Program-made: the position numbers and the translations under genes | Shown: piece after piece, positions 9,006-17,926 of the stretch | Layout: each line of letters begins with the position of its first letter | How positions within the stretch are numbered: the first letter of the stretch is position 1 | Source: Compostibacter hankyongensis | GTDB lineage: Bacteria > Bacteroidota > Bacteroidia > Chitinophagales > Chitinophagaceae | Length of the DNA stretch: 64,000 nucleotides | Assembly (NCBI RefSeq): GCF_039541075.1 | Contig: NZ_BAABFN010000006.1 | Span: 124,001 to 188,000, forward strand | Direction: 5' to 3' | Notes under the pieces: model-generated | Told to the model about the DNA's origin: nothing | Database searches by the model: none | What the model saw: only the letters and a program-made list of their open reading frames with translations

Positions 9006-9791
9006 TTACAGCTTCTTCAGCTTGATATCGCGGAACCACACGTCGCCGCCATGGTACTGCAGGGCGATATGGCCGCTTTTGGACATCCCGTACTCCGGAT
9101 GGTCTTTCCACTTGCCGGAGGCTTTTTGTTTTTCCCATTCCGGGCTCCACATTTCGTATTCCAGTATCTTTTCTCCGTTGAGCCAATGCTCCACATGCGC
9201 GCCGTTGACCACGATGCGGGTGGTGTTCCATTCTCCGACGGCCTTTACGGGGCGGCTGGTAGGAAGCTGCATGGCATAGTTACAGCCCGTATGCTGCCAA
9301 TCTTCCAGCTTGCCCGGCCATCCTTCGTCATCGATGATCTGAAATTCGGGACCGCTGACGGAGGAAGTCGGATATTTTTCGTTGACATGGAACATGATGC
9401 CGCTGTTCGACGCCGGGGAGATCTTCCAGGCCAGCGAAAGCTCAAAGCTCTGGTACTCGTCGTTGGTGATCAGGTCCACTGCCGGCGCATCTTTTTTATG
9501 CCCGTCGCAATGCAGCGTCCCGTTCATGGCTTCCCAGGCCGTGGTAGCGCCGTTTTTATAACCGCGCCAGCCGTCCAGGTTCTGCCCGTTGAACAGCAGC
9601 TGCCAGCCGTCGGATTTCTCCTGGTCGCTGAGCTGATTCTGCCCGGCTGCTGCAGAGGCTGCGGAGGCGTCGCCTGCGGCCTGCGCCGTAGTATCATCCC
9701 CGTTGCCGGAAGCGCTGCCGCTTCCAGGCTGACAGGAGGCCAGCGCCCCGCCGGTAAGTAACAATGCAATAAACAAGGTCTTCTTTTGCAT
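9006..9791 (-). CDS. DUF1080 lipoprotein (3-keto-disaccharide hydrolase-like domain)
   Basis: A 261-residue protein with a lipoprotein signal (LASC, Cys20), a Ser/Gly/Ala-rich linker (about 21-50) and a DUF1080 lectin-like jelly roll (about 60-261) with the typical LFNGQNLDGWRGY opening and the SNSGIMFHVNEKYP and PEFQIIDDE segments. The domain is now named 3-keto-disaccharide hydrolase after characterised members that cleave 3-ketoglucosides. In Bacteroidota it often accompanies GMC-type sugar dehydrogenases; two such enzymes lie 52 kb away here, so linkage is only suggestive. The terminator at 8956-8993 ends its transcript. A one-mismatch -7 box (AACTTTTG, minus strand, 9841-9834) lies about 45 bases upstream of the ATG. 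Confidence 0.9.
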   Translation of the reverse strand: MQKKTLFIALLLTGGALASCQPGSGSASGNGDDTTAQAAGDASAASAAAGQNQLSDQEKSDGWQLLFNGQNLDGWRGYKNGATTAWEAMNGTLHCDGHKKDAPAVDLITNDEYQSFELSLAWKISPASNSGIMFHVNEKYPTSSVSGPEFQIIDDEGWPGKLEDWQHTGCNYAMQLPTSRPVKAVGEWNTTRIVVNGAHVEHWLNGEKILEYEMWSPEWEKQKASGKWKDHPEYGMSKSGHIALQYHGGDVWFRDIKLKKL

Positions 9792-9915
9792 AATGTTCTT
9801 TTTTTACCTTTGATGGATTAGAACCGTAAAGTACAAAAGTTCCGCCTTTTTATACCCAAAAGCTGCTTTTTTCACTTTTTTCCGGCCACGGTATTCACTT
9901 CTCCGCATTAGCATG

Positions 9916-9923
9916 TATTTTGC
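9916..9923 (+). promoter_or_regulatory. probable -7 promoter element that decides the GHL10 start
   Basis: TATTTTGC resembles the TAnnTTTG box with one base fewer. An ATG at 9913 overlaps it, so translation from there would need a start site upstream of this promoter. This favours the later ATG codons (9928 or 9937). Confidence 0.4.
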
Positions 9924-9936
9924 AGGGATGGTTCAC

Positions 9937-11475
9937 ATGGTTAAAAAAATCGTTGTCTTTACCGCAGTATTGCTGATGACGGGGATCGCTGCACGGACGC
10001 ACGCCCAGACCCCTCCGAAAAGAGAGCTGCGCGCCGCCTGGATCGCCACGGTCGCCAACATCGACTGGCCTTCGCGGCCCGGTTTGCCGGCAGACGAGCA
10101 GAAGGCCGAATACATCCGCCTGCTCGATATGCTGAAACGCAACGGCATGAATGCCGTGGTGGTACAGGTACGCCCCGCCGCCGATGCCCTGTATGCTTCC
10201 GATCTGGAGCCGTGGAGCTACTGGCTTACCGGCAAACAGGGAGATGCGCCTTCACCTTATTATGATCCGTTGCAGTTCATGATAACGGAAACGCATAAAC
10301 GCGGAATGGAATTCCATGCCTGGTTCAATCCTTACCGCGCCGTATTCCGGACCAGCATGACCGTTGCCCCGAATCACATCACCCGGCTGCGTCCCCAATG
10401 GTTTGTCACCTATGGCGATACCCGGTATTTCAACCCCGGCATCCCCGAAGTATGGACCTTCGTGACCCGGGTGATCCGCGATGTGGTCCGGCGTTATGAT
10501 ATTGACGCAGTGCATTTCGACGATTATTTTTACCCTTACCGTATACGCGGAAAGGAGTTTCCGGACTACCGCACCTACCGGACCTACGGAAAAGACATGT
10601 CGCTCGACGCCTGGCGCCGGCATAACGTGGACACGGTGATCCGGATGCTCAGCAAGGCCATCAAGGAAGAAAAGCCCTGGGTCAAATTCGGCATCAGTCC
10701 TTTCGGCGTATGGCGCAACAGGGACAGCGACCCCCGGGGCTCGGATACCCAAGCCAGCACCACCAATTACGACGATCTGTATGCGGACATACTGCTCTGG
10801 CTGAAGAAAGGCTGGATCGATTATATAACGCCGCAGCTGTACTGGGAGTTCGGTCATCCTACCGTAGCCTATGAAACGCTGGTGGATTGGTGGGCGCATC
10901 ATACTTACGGTCGCGATCTGTATATCGGACAGGCGCTTTACCGTATCGGCAGCAGCAGGGCCTGGCGTAATCCTGCCGAGTTGCCCAACCAGATCAAGGC
11001 CAACCGTACTTACCCCGAGGTGAAAGGCAGCATTTACTTCAGCGCCACCTCCTTTTACAAGAATACGCTGGGATTCGACGATACGCTGCGTAATCACCTG
11101 TACAGATATCCCGCCATCCCGCCGGCCATGCCCTGGTTAGACAGCATCCCGCCGCTGCCGCCCCGCATTACCGGCGCCCGTAAGGGACCGGACGGGCTGC
11201 ACCTGCTGTGGCAGGACGGCGACACCAGCCGGCAAACTTATCAATATGTCGTATACCGCTATCCCGGCAACGTCATCGGCAACCTGAACGATCCGCGTTA
11301 TATCCTCTCCGTTGTCGGTAAAGATAATACGCCGGACACCGCGCATATCCAGACCTTTACCGACCGCAGCTACCGCAAAGGGCAGCCTTATATCTATTTT
11401 ATCACCGCGCTGGACCGGCTGCACAACGAAAGCCTGCTCAGCAACAAGGTGTATATCCGGGATACGGATGAATGA
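9937..11475 (+). CDS. glycosyl hydrolase-like 10 (GHL10/DUF187) family secreted protein
   Basis: A 512-residue exported protein of the GHL10 family, a TIM-barrel group related to glycoside hydrolases. After a signal peptide (cleavage near HAQ, about residue 24) come RELRAAWIATVANIDWPS, VVVQVRPAADALY and EFHAWFNPYR, all typical of the family, then HFDDYFYPYR with acidic residues placed as in catalytic barrels. A beta-rich C-terminal domain (about 400-512) resembles a fibronectin-like module. The start was chosen by the promoter box at 9916 and by the fit of MVKKIVVF to a signal peptide; ATGs at 9913 and 9928 are in frame. Some members are reported to act on peptidoglycan or related glycans; the substrate here is not known. 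Confidence 0.87.
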   Translation: MVKKIVVFTAVLLMTGIAARTHAQTPPKRELRAAWIATVANIDWPSRPGLPADEQKAEYIRLLDMLKRNGMNAVVVQVRPAADALYASDLEPWSYWLTGKQGDAPSPYYDPLQFMITETHKRGMEFHAWFNPYRAVFRTSMTVAPNHITRLRPQWFVTYGDTRYFNPGIPEVWTFVTRVIRDVVRRYDIDAVHFDDYFYPYRIRGKEFPDYRTYRTYGKDMSLDAWRRHNVDTVIRMLSKAIKEEKPWVKFGISPFGVWRNRDSDPRGSDTQASTTNYDDLYADILLWLKKGWIDYITPQLYWEFGHPTVAYETLVDWWAHHTYGRDLYIGQALYRIGSSRAWRNPAELPNQIKANRTYPEVKGSIYFSATSFYKNTLGFDDTLRNHLYRYPAIPPAMPWLDSIPPLPPRITGARKGPDGLHLLWQDGDTSRQTYQYVVYRYPGNVIGNLNDPRYILSVVGKDNTPDTAHIQTFTDRSYRKGQPYIYFITALDRLHNESLLSNKVYIRDTDE

Positions 11476-11523
11476 CAACAATGTTTTTTGCGTTAATTTT
11501 ATTGTTTAAACTACAGGGATACT

Positions 11524-12213
11524 GTGATCAGCACTGAACAGATCGTCATACGGCTGTGCGTGGCCGCCCTGCTGGGCAGCGTGGTCGGGCTGGAGCGGCA
11601 GCGCCGCGACTGGGCAGCCGGCCTGCGTACCCATATGCAGGTATGCCTCGGATCCGCCCTGGTCATGATCGTATCCGCCTTCGGCTTCTCCGATATTCTG
11701 GGCACTCCGCATGTTACGCTGGACCCTTCCCGTATTGCCGCACAGGTGGTCAGCGGCATCGGCTTCCTGGGCGCCGGTACCATCCTGTTCCTCCGGCGCG
11801 AGGTCATCCGCGGCCTCACCACGGCGGCCGGCCTGTGGACGGTGGCGGGCGTGGGGCTTGCCGTAGGCGCCGGCCTTTTCCTGGCGGCTGTGGTCACCAC
11901 CTTCCTGACCCTGATCATCCTGGCGCTCATCAAGCCGGTGGAGAAACGGCTTTTCAACCAGAACCGGCAACGCATCCTCAAGATGATCCTCTACCGGCGG
12001 CAGGCTTCCCTGCAAAGCATCCGGGATATCCTGGAAAACAACAGCCTGCATGTGGCCCAGGTCGTCATCCAACGCGGCGACAAGCCGGAGGAGGATGATG
12101 TGGAATTTATCCTCACCCGCGATGCCGCCCTCAACAACATCACCCGGGCGGCAGAACAGCTGCGGGAAGCGGAAGGCGTCCGCGAGATCCGCTATGCGGA
12201 CGACGAAGCCTGA
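11524..12213 (+). CDS. MgtC/SapB family membrane protein
   Basis: A 229-residue protein with an MgtC-type hydrophobic N-terminal region: four or five transmembrane helices in about residues 5-140, with the family motifs LLGSVVGLERQ and the glycine-rich GIGFLGAGTILF. A soluble ACT-like C-terminal part follows (about 150-229). The start is GTG at 11524. MgtC proteins are linked to low-magnesium survival and inhibition of F-type ATPase in some pathogens, but this general family is widespread and its function outside those cases is unclear. The preceding 48-base gap is AT-rich and could hold a weak promoter (TAATTTTA). Confidence 0.9.
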   Translation: MISTEQIVIRLCVAALLGSVVGLERQRRDWAAGLRTHMQVCLGSALVMIVSAFGFSDILGTPHVTLDPSRIAAQVVSGIGFLGAGTILFLRREVIRGLTTAAGLWTVAGVGLAVGAGLFLAAVVTTFLTLIILALIKPVEKRLFNQNRQRILKMILYRRQASLQSIRDILENNSLHVAQVVIQRGDKPEEDDVEFILTRDAALNNITRAAEQLREAEGVREIRYADDEA

Positions 12214-12257
12214 CCCCGGCGATTCACCGGTAAAATGGTCTTGTTGACCGAAATGAT

Positions 12258-12288
12258 TTTGTCCTGCCGTGCGGACCGCCTACTTTTG
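12258..12288 (+). promoter_or_regulatory. Bacteroidota-type promoter of the ABC exporter pair
   Basis: TTTG at 12258-12261 and TACTTTTG at 12281-12288 are separated by 19 bases, which fits the primary sigma factor promoter of Bacteroidota (TTTG at -33, TAnnTTTG at -7). It is the clearest two-part promoter in the window. Transcription would begin a few bases downstream, about 15 bases before the ATG at 12311. Confidence 0.8.
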
Positions 12289-12310
12289 CATCATTCGTTA
12301 AAAAAATGTG

Positions 12311-14074
12311 ATGAATAAAAAAACCGGCCAGGAAGGAACTCCGCCACCGGCAAAGCCGAATATGCTGGTGCTGCTGAAGCCCTATTCCCGCATGCTGTTC
12401 ATGCTGCTGCTCTTTGCCCTGCTCAGCAACGGGCTGAACCTCGTATTGCCGAAGATCATCGCCAACAGCATCGATAATTACACAGCGGGACACTGGTCCT
12501 TTCGCGATATCATCCTGGAATTTTCGGTGGCTACGCTGCTGATCTTTGTGTTCACCTATCTGCAGAGCATCGTGCAGACCTTTGCCTCCGAACGGGTGGC
12601 CAGGGATCTGCGCACGTCCCTTTCAGCCAAAATATCCCGCCAGAGCTATGCCTACATCCAGCAGGTGAATCCCAATAAGCTGCTGACGAATCTCACTTCG
12701 GATATCGATTCGGTGAAGATGTTCGTATCGCAGGCCATCGTATCGATCGTATCCTCCGCCGTCATCATCATCGGAGCCAGCGTCCTGTTATTGTCGGTAA
12801 ACTGGAAGCTCGGCCTGGCCGTGCTGACCATCATACCGCTGATCGGCGTATCGTTTTTTGTCGTGCTCAAGAAGGTGAAAGCGCTTTTTGTAAAAAGCCG
12901 CGAGGTGGTGGACTGGCTCAACAAGGTCATCAATGAAAGCATCCTGGGCGCCGCCCTGATCCGCGTGCTGAACTCGCAACAGCCGGAATATGAAAAGTTC
13001 ATCGGCGCCAGCACCCGGGCCCGGGACCTGGGCATCAGCATCGTAAAGCTCTTTGCCACCCTGATCCCGATCATCGTTTTTGTATCCAACATGGCCATCC
13101 TGACCATCCTGGCGCTGGGCGGGCATTTTGTGATCAATGGCAGCATGACGCTGGGCGACTTCGCCGCCTTCAACAGCTATGTGGCCATCCTTATCTTCCC
13201 GATACTCGTCATCGGATTTATGAGCAACGTCATCGCGCAGGCTTCCGCCGCCTACCAGCGTGTGCACGTGGTGCTGCACGCCCCGGAAACTGCAGAGACC
13301 GGCGCGCTCAGCGTACCGCCGCACGGCAATATCCGCCTTGAAGGAATTACGGTGCGTTACGGGGAAAAAGCGGCGCTGCACAACGTCTCTTTCGATATAC
13401 CGGCCGGCAGCCGTACCGCCGTAATCGGCCCCACCGCCGCCGGCAAAACACAGCTGCTCTACCTGCTGACCGGTCTTTTACAGCCGGATGAAGGCATTGT
13501 GCTGTACGACGGAAGACCGATCGCCGACTATAACCGAGAAAGCCTTTTGCAGCAGACCGGCATGGTGTTCCAGGACAGCATCATCTTTAACATGACCCTG
13601 CGCGAAAACATCGCCTTTAATACCCGGGTTACCGATGAGGCGATGGACAAAGCCATTACCACGGCAGAGCTGAAAGATTTTATACATACCCTCCCCCAAG
13701 GACTGGACACGGTGGTCTCCGAACGCGGCACCAGCCTTTCCGGGGGCCAGAAACAGCGTATCATGCTGGCCCGCGCTTTGGCCATCCGGCCGGGGATACT
13801 GCTGCTGGACGATTTTACCGCCAGGGTGGACCCGCATACCGAACGTAAGATATTACAGCAGGTGCAAAACAATTATCCCGACCTCACCCTGCTTTCGGTG
13901 ACCCAGAAGATCAGCTCGGTGGAACAGTACGACCAGATCATCCTGCTGATGGAAGGGGAGCTGATCGCGGCGGGCACACATACGGAGCTGATGCAGCGCT
14001 GCCCGGAATATGTGCAGATCTACAATTCGCAAAGAAGCACCAGCTATTATGAAGCGGGACAGGCGACGGTCTGA
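12311..14074 (+). CDS. ABC exporter half-transporter, degenerate-site subunit
   Basis: A 587-residue fusion of a six-helix exporter membrane domain (about 20-320) and an ATPase domain (about 335-575). Walker A is GPTAAGKT (G373-T380) and the signature is the canonical LSGGQ (476-480). The catalytic Glu after Walker B is Asp501 (LLLDD), and the switch His is replaced by Gln532 (VTQK). Those two changes are characteristic of the subunit carrying the inactive Walker B half in heterodimeric exporters such as TM287/288. The next gene has the complementary pattern, so the two very likely form a heterodimer for drug or lipid export. GTG at 12308 is in frame, but the ATG at 12311 is preferred. Confidence 0.93.
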   Translation: MNKKTGQEGTPPPAKPNMLVLLKPYSRMLFMLLLFALLSNGLNLVLPKIIANSIDNYTAGHWSFRDIILEFSVATLLIFVFTYLQSIVQTFASERVARDLRTSLSAKISRQSYAYIQQVNPNKLLTNLTSDIDSVKMFVSQAIVSIVSSAVIIIGASVLLLSVNWKLGLAVLTIIPLIGVSFFVVLKKVKALFVKSREVVDWLNKVINESILGAALIRVLNSQQPEYEKFIGASTRARDLGISIVKLFATLIPIIVFVSNMAILTILALGGHFVINGSMTLGDFAAFNSYVAILIFPILVIGFMSNVIAQASAAYQRVHVVLHAPETAETGALSVPPHGNIRLEGITVRYGEKAALHNVSFDIPAGSRTAVIGPTAAGKTQLLYLLTGLLQPDEGIVLYDGRPIADYNRESLLQQTGMVFQDSIIFNMTLRENIAFNTRVTDEAMDKAITTAELKDFIHTLPQGLDTVVSERGTSLSGGQKQRIMLARALAIRPGILLLDDFTARVDPHTERKILQQVQNNYPDLTLLSVTQKISSVEQYDQIILLMEGELIAAGTHTELMQRCPEYVQIYNSQRSTSYYEAGQATV

Positions 14075-14161
14075 AATCAGCACATCATCAAATCATCAAA
14101 GGCGAAGCCTTCACTGAGACCAATAAAAAAGATTCTGTACGAAGTAAATCAGCACATCATC
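14074..14161. repeat. 16-base direct repeat in the spacer between the ABC genes
   Basis: AAATCAGCACATCATC occurs perfectly at 14074-14089 and 14146-14161, 72 bases apart. The first copy begins inside the stop codon of the upstream ABC gene and the second ends 4 bases before the ATG of the next one. The sequence between contains further ATCAAATCATC-like words resembling the reverse complement of those at 22398-22436. It may be a dispersed intergenic repeat that separates two otherwise coupled genes. Confidence 0.7.
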
Positions 14162-14165
14162 CATA

Positions 14166-15932
14166 ATGGACTATAATCTATACAGCCAGGCAGAAGAAAA
14201 AACCAGCACCCGTGCGGCGCTGAACAAGCTGCTGCATTTTATGGCCGAGGAAAAGAAAAACCTTTTCCTGGCCATGGGCATTATCATGATAAATTCGGGG
14301 ATCAACCTGCTGGCCCCTTTCCTGCTCGGCTATACGATCGATCATTATGTACAAACCAAGCAATATTCCGGAGTGCTGACCTTTTCGGCGCTGCTGCTGG
14401 GATTGTACCTGATCGGGCTGGCTACCCGCTACTGGCAGACCCAGCTCATGGGCGGCGTGGGGCAACGGATGCTGTTCAGCCTGCGCAATGCCGTCTTCGG
14501 CAAGCTGCAGGAGCTGCCCGTGGCTTTTTTCAACCAGAACAAGGCGGGGGACCTCATCTCCCGTATCAACAACGATACCGACAAGGTCAACCAGTTTTTC
14601 TCCCAGTCGCTGGTGCAGTTTATCGACAGCATATTCATCATGCTGGGCGCAGGCATCTTTCTGCTGTCCATCAATACGGAGCTGGGGGCCGCATCCCTGG
14701 GTCCCGCCCTGCTGCTGCTGATCTTTACGAAGGTGATCTCGCCCTGGGTGAAACGGAAAAATGCCGCCAGCATGAAAAGCACCGGTGGGCTGAGCTCGGA
14801 GATACAGGAGAGCCTGAACAACTTCAAGGTGATCATTGCTTTCAACCGCCGCGACTATTTCAGGCAACGCTTTGACGAGGCCAACCGCGACAATTACCGC
14901 AGCGCCCTGGGCGCCGGACTGGCCAATAACCTGTTTATGCCGGTATTTACCTTCTGCGCCAATATCGCACAGCTCGTGGTGCTGGCTTTCGGCATCTACC
15001 TGATCGCTGCCGGGCATTTTACCATCGGTCTGCTGATCAGCTTCCTGGCCTATGTCAACAGCTTTTATATGCCGCTGCGGCAGCTGGCTGCCCTGTGGGC
15101 CAACTTCCAGATCGCCATGGCGGCCTGGGACCGCATCTCCAGGATACTTTCGTTCAGGACGGACCTGCTGACCCTGCCGGCTCCCGCGGCCGCCGCCTTA
15201 CCCGAAGCCCCGGCCTCGCTGCTCCGCTTTGAGGATGTATCTTTCCGGTATCCCGACGGAAAAGAGGTGCTGCATCATATCAACCTGGACCTCAAGCCGG
15301 GGAAGACCTATGCGCTGGTAGGACCTACCGGCGGCGGCAAGACCACGACGGCCTCGCTGATCGCGCGGCTGTACGATCCTACGGAAGGAGAAGTGCTGCT
15401 GGCGGGAAAAGACATCCGCAGCTATACGCCGGAAGAGCGCAGCGCGAAGATAGGGTTCATCCTGCAGGACCCTTTCCTGTTCACCGGCACCCTGCGGGAC
15501 AATATCGTATACGGGGACGCGCAGTTGGAAAGCCTTTCCCGCGAGCAGCTGGAAGCCGTCATTGCCGGAGCGGGACTCAGTCATCTGCTGGAGCGGTTTG
15601 AAAAGGGACTGGATACCGAAGTGGCCGCCACGGGCGACAGCATCAGCCTGGGGCAGAAGCAGCTGATCGCTTTTATCCGCGCCGTGCTGCGCCGTCCGGA
15701 GCTGCTGATCCTCGACGAGGCTACGGCCAACATCGATACCGTAACCGAGCAGCTGCTGGAAGATATCCTGCAGCAGCTGCCTGCGGAGACCACGCGGGTC
15801 ATCATCGCCCACCGGCTGAATACCATTGAAAATGCGGATGAGATCTATTTTGTAAACGCCGGCAATGTCGTCAACGCCGGCTCCCTGGACCATGCCATGC
15901 ACATGCTGCTGCACGACAAGCGGGAAAGCTGA
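14166..15932 (+). CDS. ABC exporter half-transporter, catalytic-site subunit
   Basis: A 588-residue exporter half with six membrane helices (about 25-320) and an ATPase domain (about 345-580). Walker A is GPTGGGKT (G386-T393, K392), Walker B ends LILDE with Glu518 present, and the switch His549 is present (IAHR). The signature motif, however, is ISLGQ (493-497) in place of LSGGQ. Paired with the upstream subunit this gives one complete ATP site (this Walker A/B with the partner's LSGGQ) and one degenerate site. The 91-base spacer holds the AAATCAGCACATCATC direct repeat. The gene is convergent with the TlpA-like gene with 8 bases between stops. The exported compound is unknown. Confidence 0.93.
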   Translation: MDYNLYSQAEEKTSTRAALNKLLHFMAEEKKNLFLAMGIIMINSGINLLAPFLLGYTIDHYVQTKQYSGVLTFSALLLGLYLIGLATRYWQTQLMGGVGQRMLFSLRNAVFGKLQELPVAFFNQNKAGDLISRINNDTDKVNQFFSQSLVQFIDSIFIMLGAGIFLLSINTELGAASLGPALLLLIFTKVISPWVKRKNAASMKSTGGLSSEIQESLNNFKVIIAFNRRDYFRQRFDEANRDNYRSALGAGLANNLFMPVFTFCANIAQLVVLAFGIYLIAAGHFTIGLLISFLAYVNSFYMPLRQLAALWANFQIAMAAWDRISRILSFRTDLLTLPAPAAAALPEAPASLLRFEDVSFRYPDGKEVLHHINLDLKPGKTYALVGPTGGGKTTTASLIARLYDPTEGEVLLAGKDIRSYTPEERSAKIGFILQDPFLFTGTLRDNIVYGDAQLESLSREQLEAVIAGAGLSHLLERFEKGLDTEVAATGDSISLGQKQLIAFIRAVLRRPELLILDEATANIDTVTEQLLEDILQQLPAETTRVIIAHRLNTIENADEIYFVNAGNVVNAGSLDHAMHMLLHDKRES

Positions 15933-15940
15933 GCGGCAGC

Positions 15941-16720
15941 TCAGTTCATCACTTCCGCGAGCTTTTTCTCCAGATCATCGCCCCGGAGATCACGTGCGAT
16001 GATCTTTCCCGAAGGATCGATCAGGAAGTTATCGGGGATGGGGTACACACCGTACAGCCATATCACGCTTTTCTCCCAGGGCTGACGGTCTATTGTGTTC
16101 TGCCAGGGCATCCCGTCTTCTCTCACCGCGGCCTTCCATTTCTCGCTGTCCTCATCCCGGGAAACGCCCAGCACTGTGAAACCCCGGTCTTTGAAGTGTC
16201 GGTAAGCTTTCAGGATATAAGGATTTTCCGCCCGGCAGGGTTTGCACCAGCTGGCCCAGAAATCCAGCAGTACATATTTTCCCCTTAAAGAAGACAATTT
16301 TACGGAATCACCTTTGACATCCGCCAGTGTAAAGTCAGGAGCCGGCCGGCCGATATCGGTTCTTTTCCCGGCGGCGATAGTATAGGGGATATTACGGCAG
16401 GGCTTGCTGTTCCTGACCTCTTCCGAAAGACCCTGGTACAGGCTTTCCAGTTCCCGCCAGGAGATCTCGCTCTGGATCACCCGCAAGGCATCGCCGCTTG
16501 CCTGTGAATCAGGGTGGGTACGGACAAATTTTAAATACACCGCTACTCTCGCTTCCCGTGTTCTCGGAGCCGCATCTAATGCCGCAGTCAATGCAGCCTG
16601 ATCATTATTTTCCCGGAGCATTGCTGTTTTCTTGACAACGGTATACGTTCCAGAACTATCCTGGGCACGGGCATGGAGAAGCGGGCAAAACAGCAGAATT
16701 ATCGGAAGGAGCGCTTTCAT
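15941..16720 (-). CDS. TlpA-family thioredoxin-like protein
   Basis: A 259-residue exported thiol-disulfide protein. It has a signal peptide (cleavage near ARAQD, residue 20), a helical N-terminal region (about 25-115) and a TlpA/AhpC-TSA-like thioredoxin fold (about 124-259) with the active-site motif WCKPC (Cys159, Cys162) and the cis-Pro segment near YPIPDNFL. In Bacteroidota such proteins are usually periplasmic reductases serving cytochrome c maturation, metal scavenging or oxidative protection. It lies 76 bases below an HMA protein on the same strand, so a link to copper or thiol homeostasis is possible but inferred. Confidence 0.9.
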   Translation of the reverse strand: MKALLPIILLFCPLLHARAQDSSGTYTVVKKTAMLRENNDQAALTAALDAAPRTREARVAVYLKFVRTHPDSQASGDALRVIQSEISWRELESLYQGLSEEVRNSKPCRNIPYTIAAGKRTDIGRPAPDFTLADVKGDSVKLSSLRGKYVLLDFWASWCKPCRAENPYILKAYRHFKDRGFTVLGVSRDEDSEKWKAAVREDGMPWQNTIDRQPWEKSVIWLYGVYPIPDNFLIDPSGKIIARDLRGDDLEKKLAEVMN

Positions 16721-16796
16721 AGCGAGAGGGTTTTATGGTGGAAATGGATTCGGGAACTTCCATCTCATCAACCGTGCATCCGTCCGGCAAAGGCAG

Positions 16797-17099
16797 TTAA
16801 CGGCAGCAGTCCTTTTTGTGGAAAAGACCGCCGAGGCGGCGCAGGGCGCCGGACTGCGGTTCCTGCCGGGAAGATGCCGCAGCGGGCGTCACCGGCAGGA
16901 GGCTGATGGTATAATCTTCTCCCAGCTGCTCCTGCAGGACAGCCGGCTCCGGGGGCGCTTCGGCGGAAAGGATCACCTGCGGGCTGTCCAGCTGCACGAC
17001 CACCCCGATCACACCGGGTACGGCCTGCAGCCGCTGCTTTACCGTAGCTACGCAATAGCTGCAGCTCATTCCCTTTACTTCATACATCCTGGTCAGCAT
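16797..17099 (-). CDS. small heavy-metal-associated (HMA) domain protein
   Basis: A 100-residue cytoplasmic protein. Residues 5-72 form an HMA fold with the metal site GMSCSYC (Cys13, Cys16). The tail is Pro/Ala/Ser-rich and ends in CysCysArg (98-100), an extra potential metal site not part of a standard CopZ. ATG codons at 17099 and 17087 and a GTG at 17102 are in frame; 17099 is used. It probably binds Cu(I) or another soft metal. It is followed by the TlpA-like gene. The Cys-Cys end is unusual for CopZ-like chaperones. Confidence 0.85.
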   Translation of the reverse strand: MLTRMYEVKGMSCSYCVATVKQRLQAVPGVIGVVVQLDSPQVILSAEAPPEPAVLQEQLGEDYTISLLPVTPAAASSRQEPQSGALRRLGGLFHKKDCCR

Positions 17100-17201
17100 C
17101 ACTGTTCTTTTTATAAAGATACGAAAAACAGATAAAGCACCCTTCCGGAGGAATAATGCCGCGCGGGAACGGCCGATACAGCCCGGAGCGTACAGGACGG
17201 A

Positions 17202-17909
17202 TCAGTCCGTGAACTTATATCCTACTCCGCGGACGGAGTGGAAATGCCGGGGATGGCGGCTGTCCTCCTCGAAATATTTCCGGAAGTTGAGGATAAAGTT
17301 ATCGATGGTGCGGGTGGTGGGATACACGTTATATCCCCATACCACCTGGAGTATCTTCTCGCGGGTGACCACCTCTCCCCGGTATTCGATCAGCAGCTTC
17401 AGCAGCATGGCTTCCTTTTTGCTGAGCTCGTATTTGTTACCGTCCTTACCGATGCATTCCTGTGCCGAGAAGTCGATCATACAGTTTCCGAACCGGTACT
17501 GGCTGAGGTTACTGTCCTTGCTCCGGAGCCGCTTGTTCTTGATGATCAGCTTGTCCACGCGCAGCAGCAGCTCTTCGAGGTTAAACGGCTTGGTGATGTA
17601 GTCGTCCCCGCCCTTTTTCAGCCCGAGCACCCGGTCGGCGCTGCTGTTCCGGGCGCTCAGGAACAGGATGGGCACATCGTTATTCTGCATGCGGATATTC
17701 TCACATACGGTAAGTCCATCCATTTCCGGCAGCATGATATCCAGGATGATGAGGTCAAAATACTCCTGCTTTACCGCTTTGAGGGCGGCAGTGCCGGTGT
17801 CTGCAGTGGTCACCTCGTACTCCTCCAGCTCCAGGTTCAGCTTCAGGGCCTCCTGCAGGTTCTCCTCGTCTTCCACCAGTAATATGGATGCTTTTGCCGG
17901 TGTCTTCAT
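17202..17909 (-). CDS. response regulator, OmpR/PhoB family
   Basis: A 235-residue regulator with a receiver domain (residues 7-120; acidic pocket E13/D14, phospho-acceptor Asp57, Lys107) and an OmpR-type winged-helix DNA-binding domain (about 138-235, ending HSVRGVGYKFTD). It begins 17 bases after the histidine kinase stop and is almost certainly its partner. The run yicC-gldH-kinase-regulator is tightly spaced, which places this pair in one transcript with a gliding gene. It resembles the RprY type of Bacteroidota, but this is a family-level impression only. Targets are unknown. Confidence 0.94.
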   Translation of the reverse strand: MKTPAKASILLVEDEENLQEALKLNLELEEYEVTTADTGTAALKAVKQEYFDLIILDIMLPEMDGLTVCENIRMQNNDVPILFLSARNSSADRVLGLKKGGDDYITKPFNLEELLLRVDKLIIKNKRLRSKDSNLSQYRFGNCMIDFSAQECIGKDGNKYELSKKEAMLLKLLIEYRGEVVTREKILQVVWGYNVYPTTRTIDNFILNFRKYFEEDSRHPRHFHSVRGVGYKFTD

Positions 17910-17926
17910 GGGCGTTGTCAGGTCTG

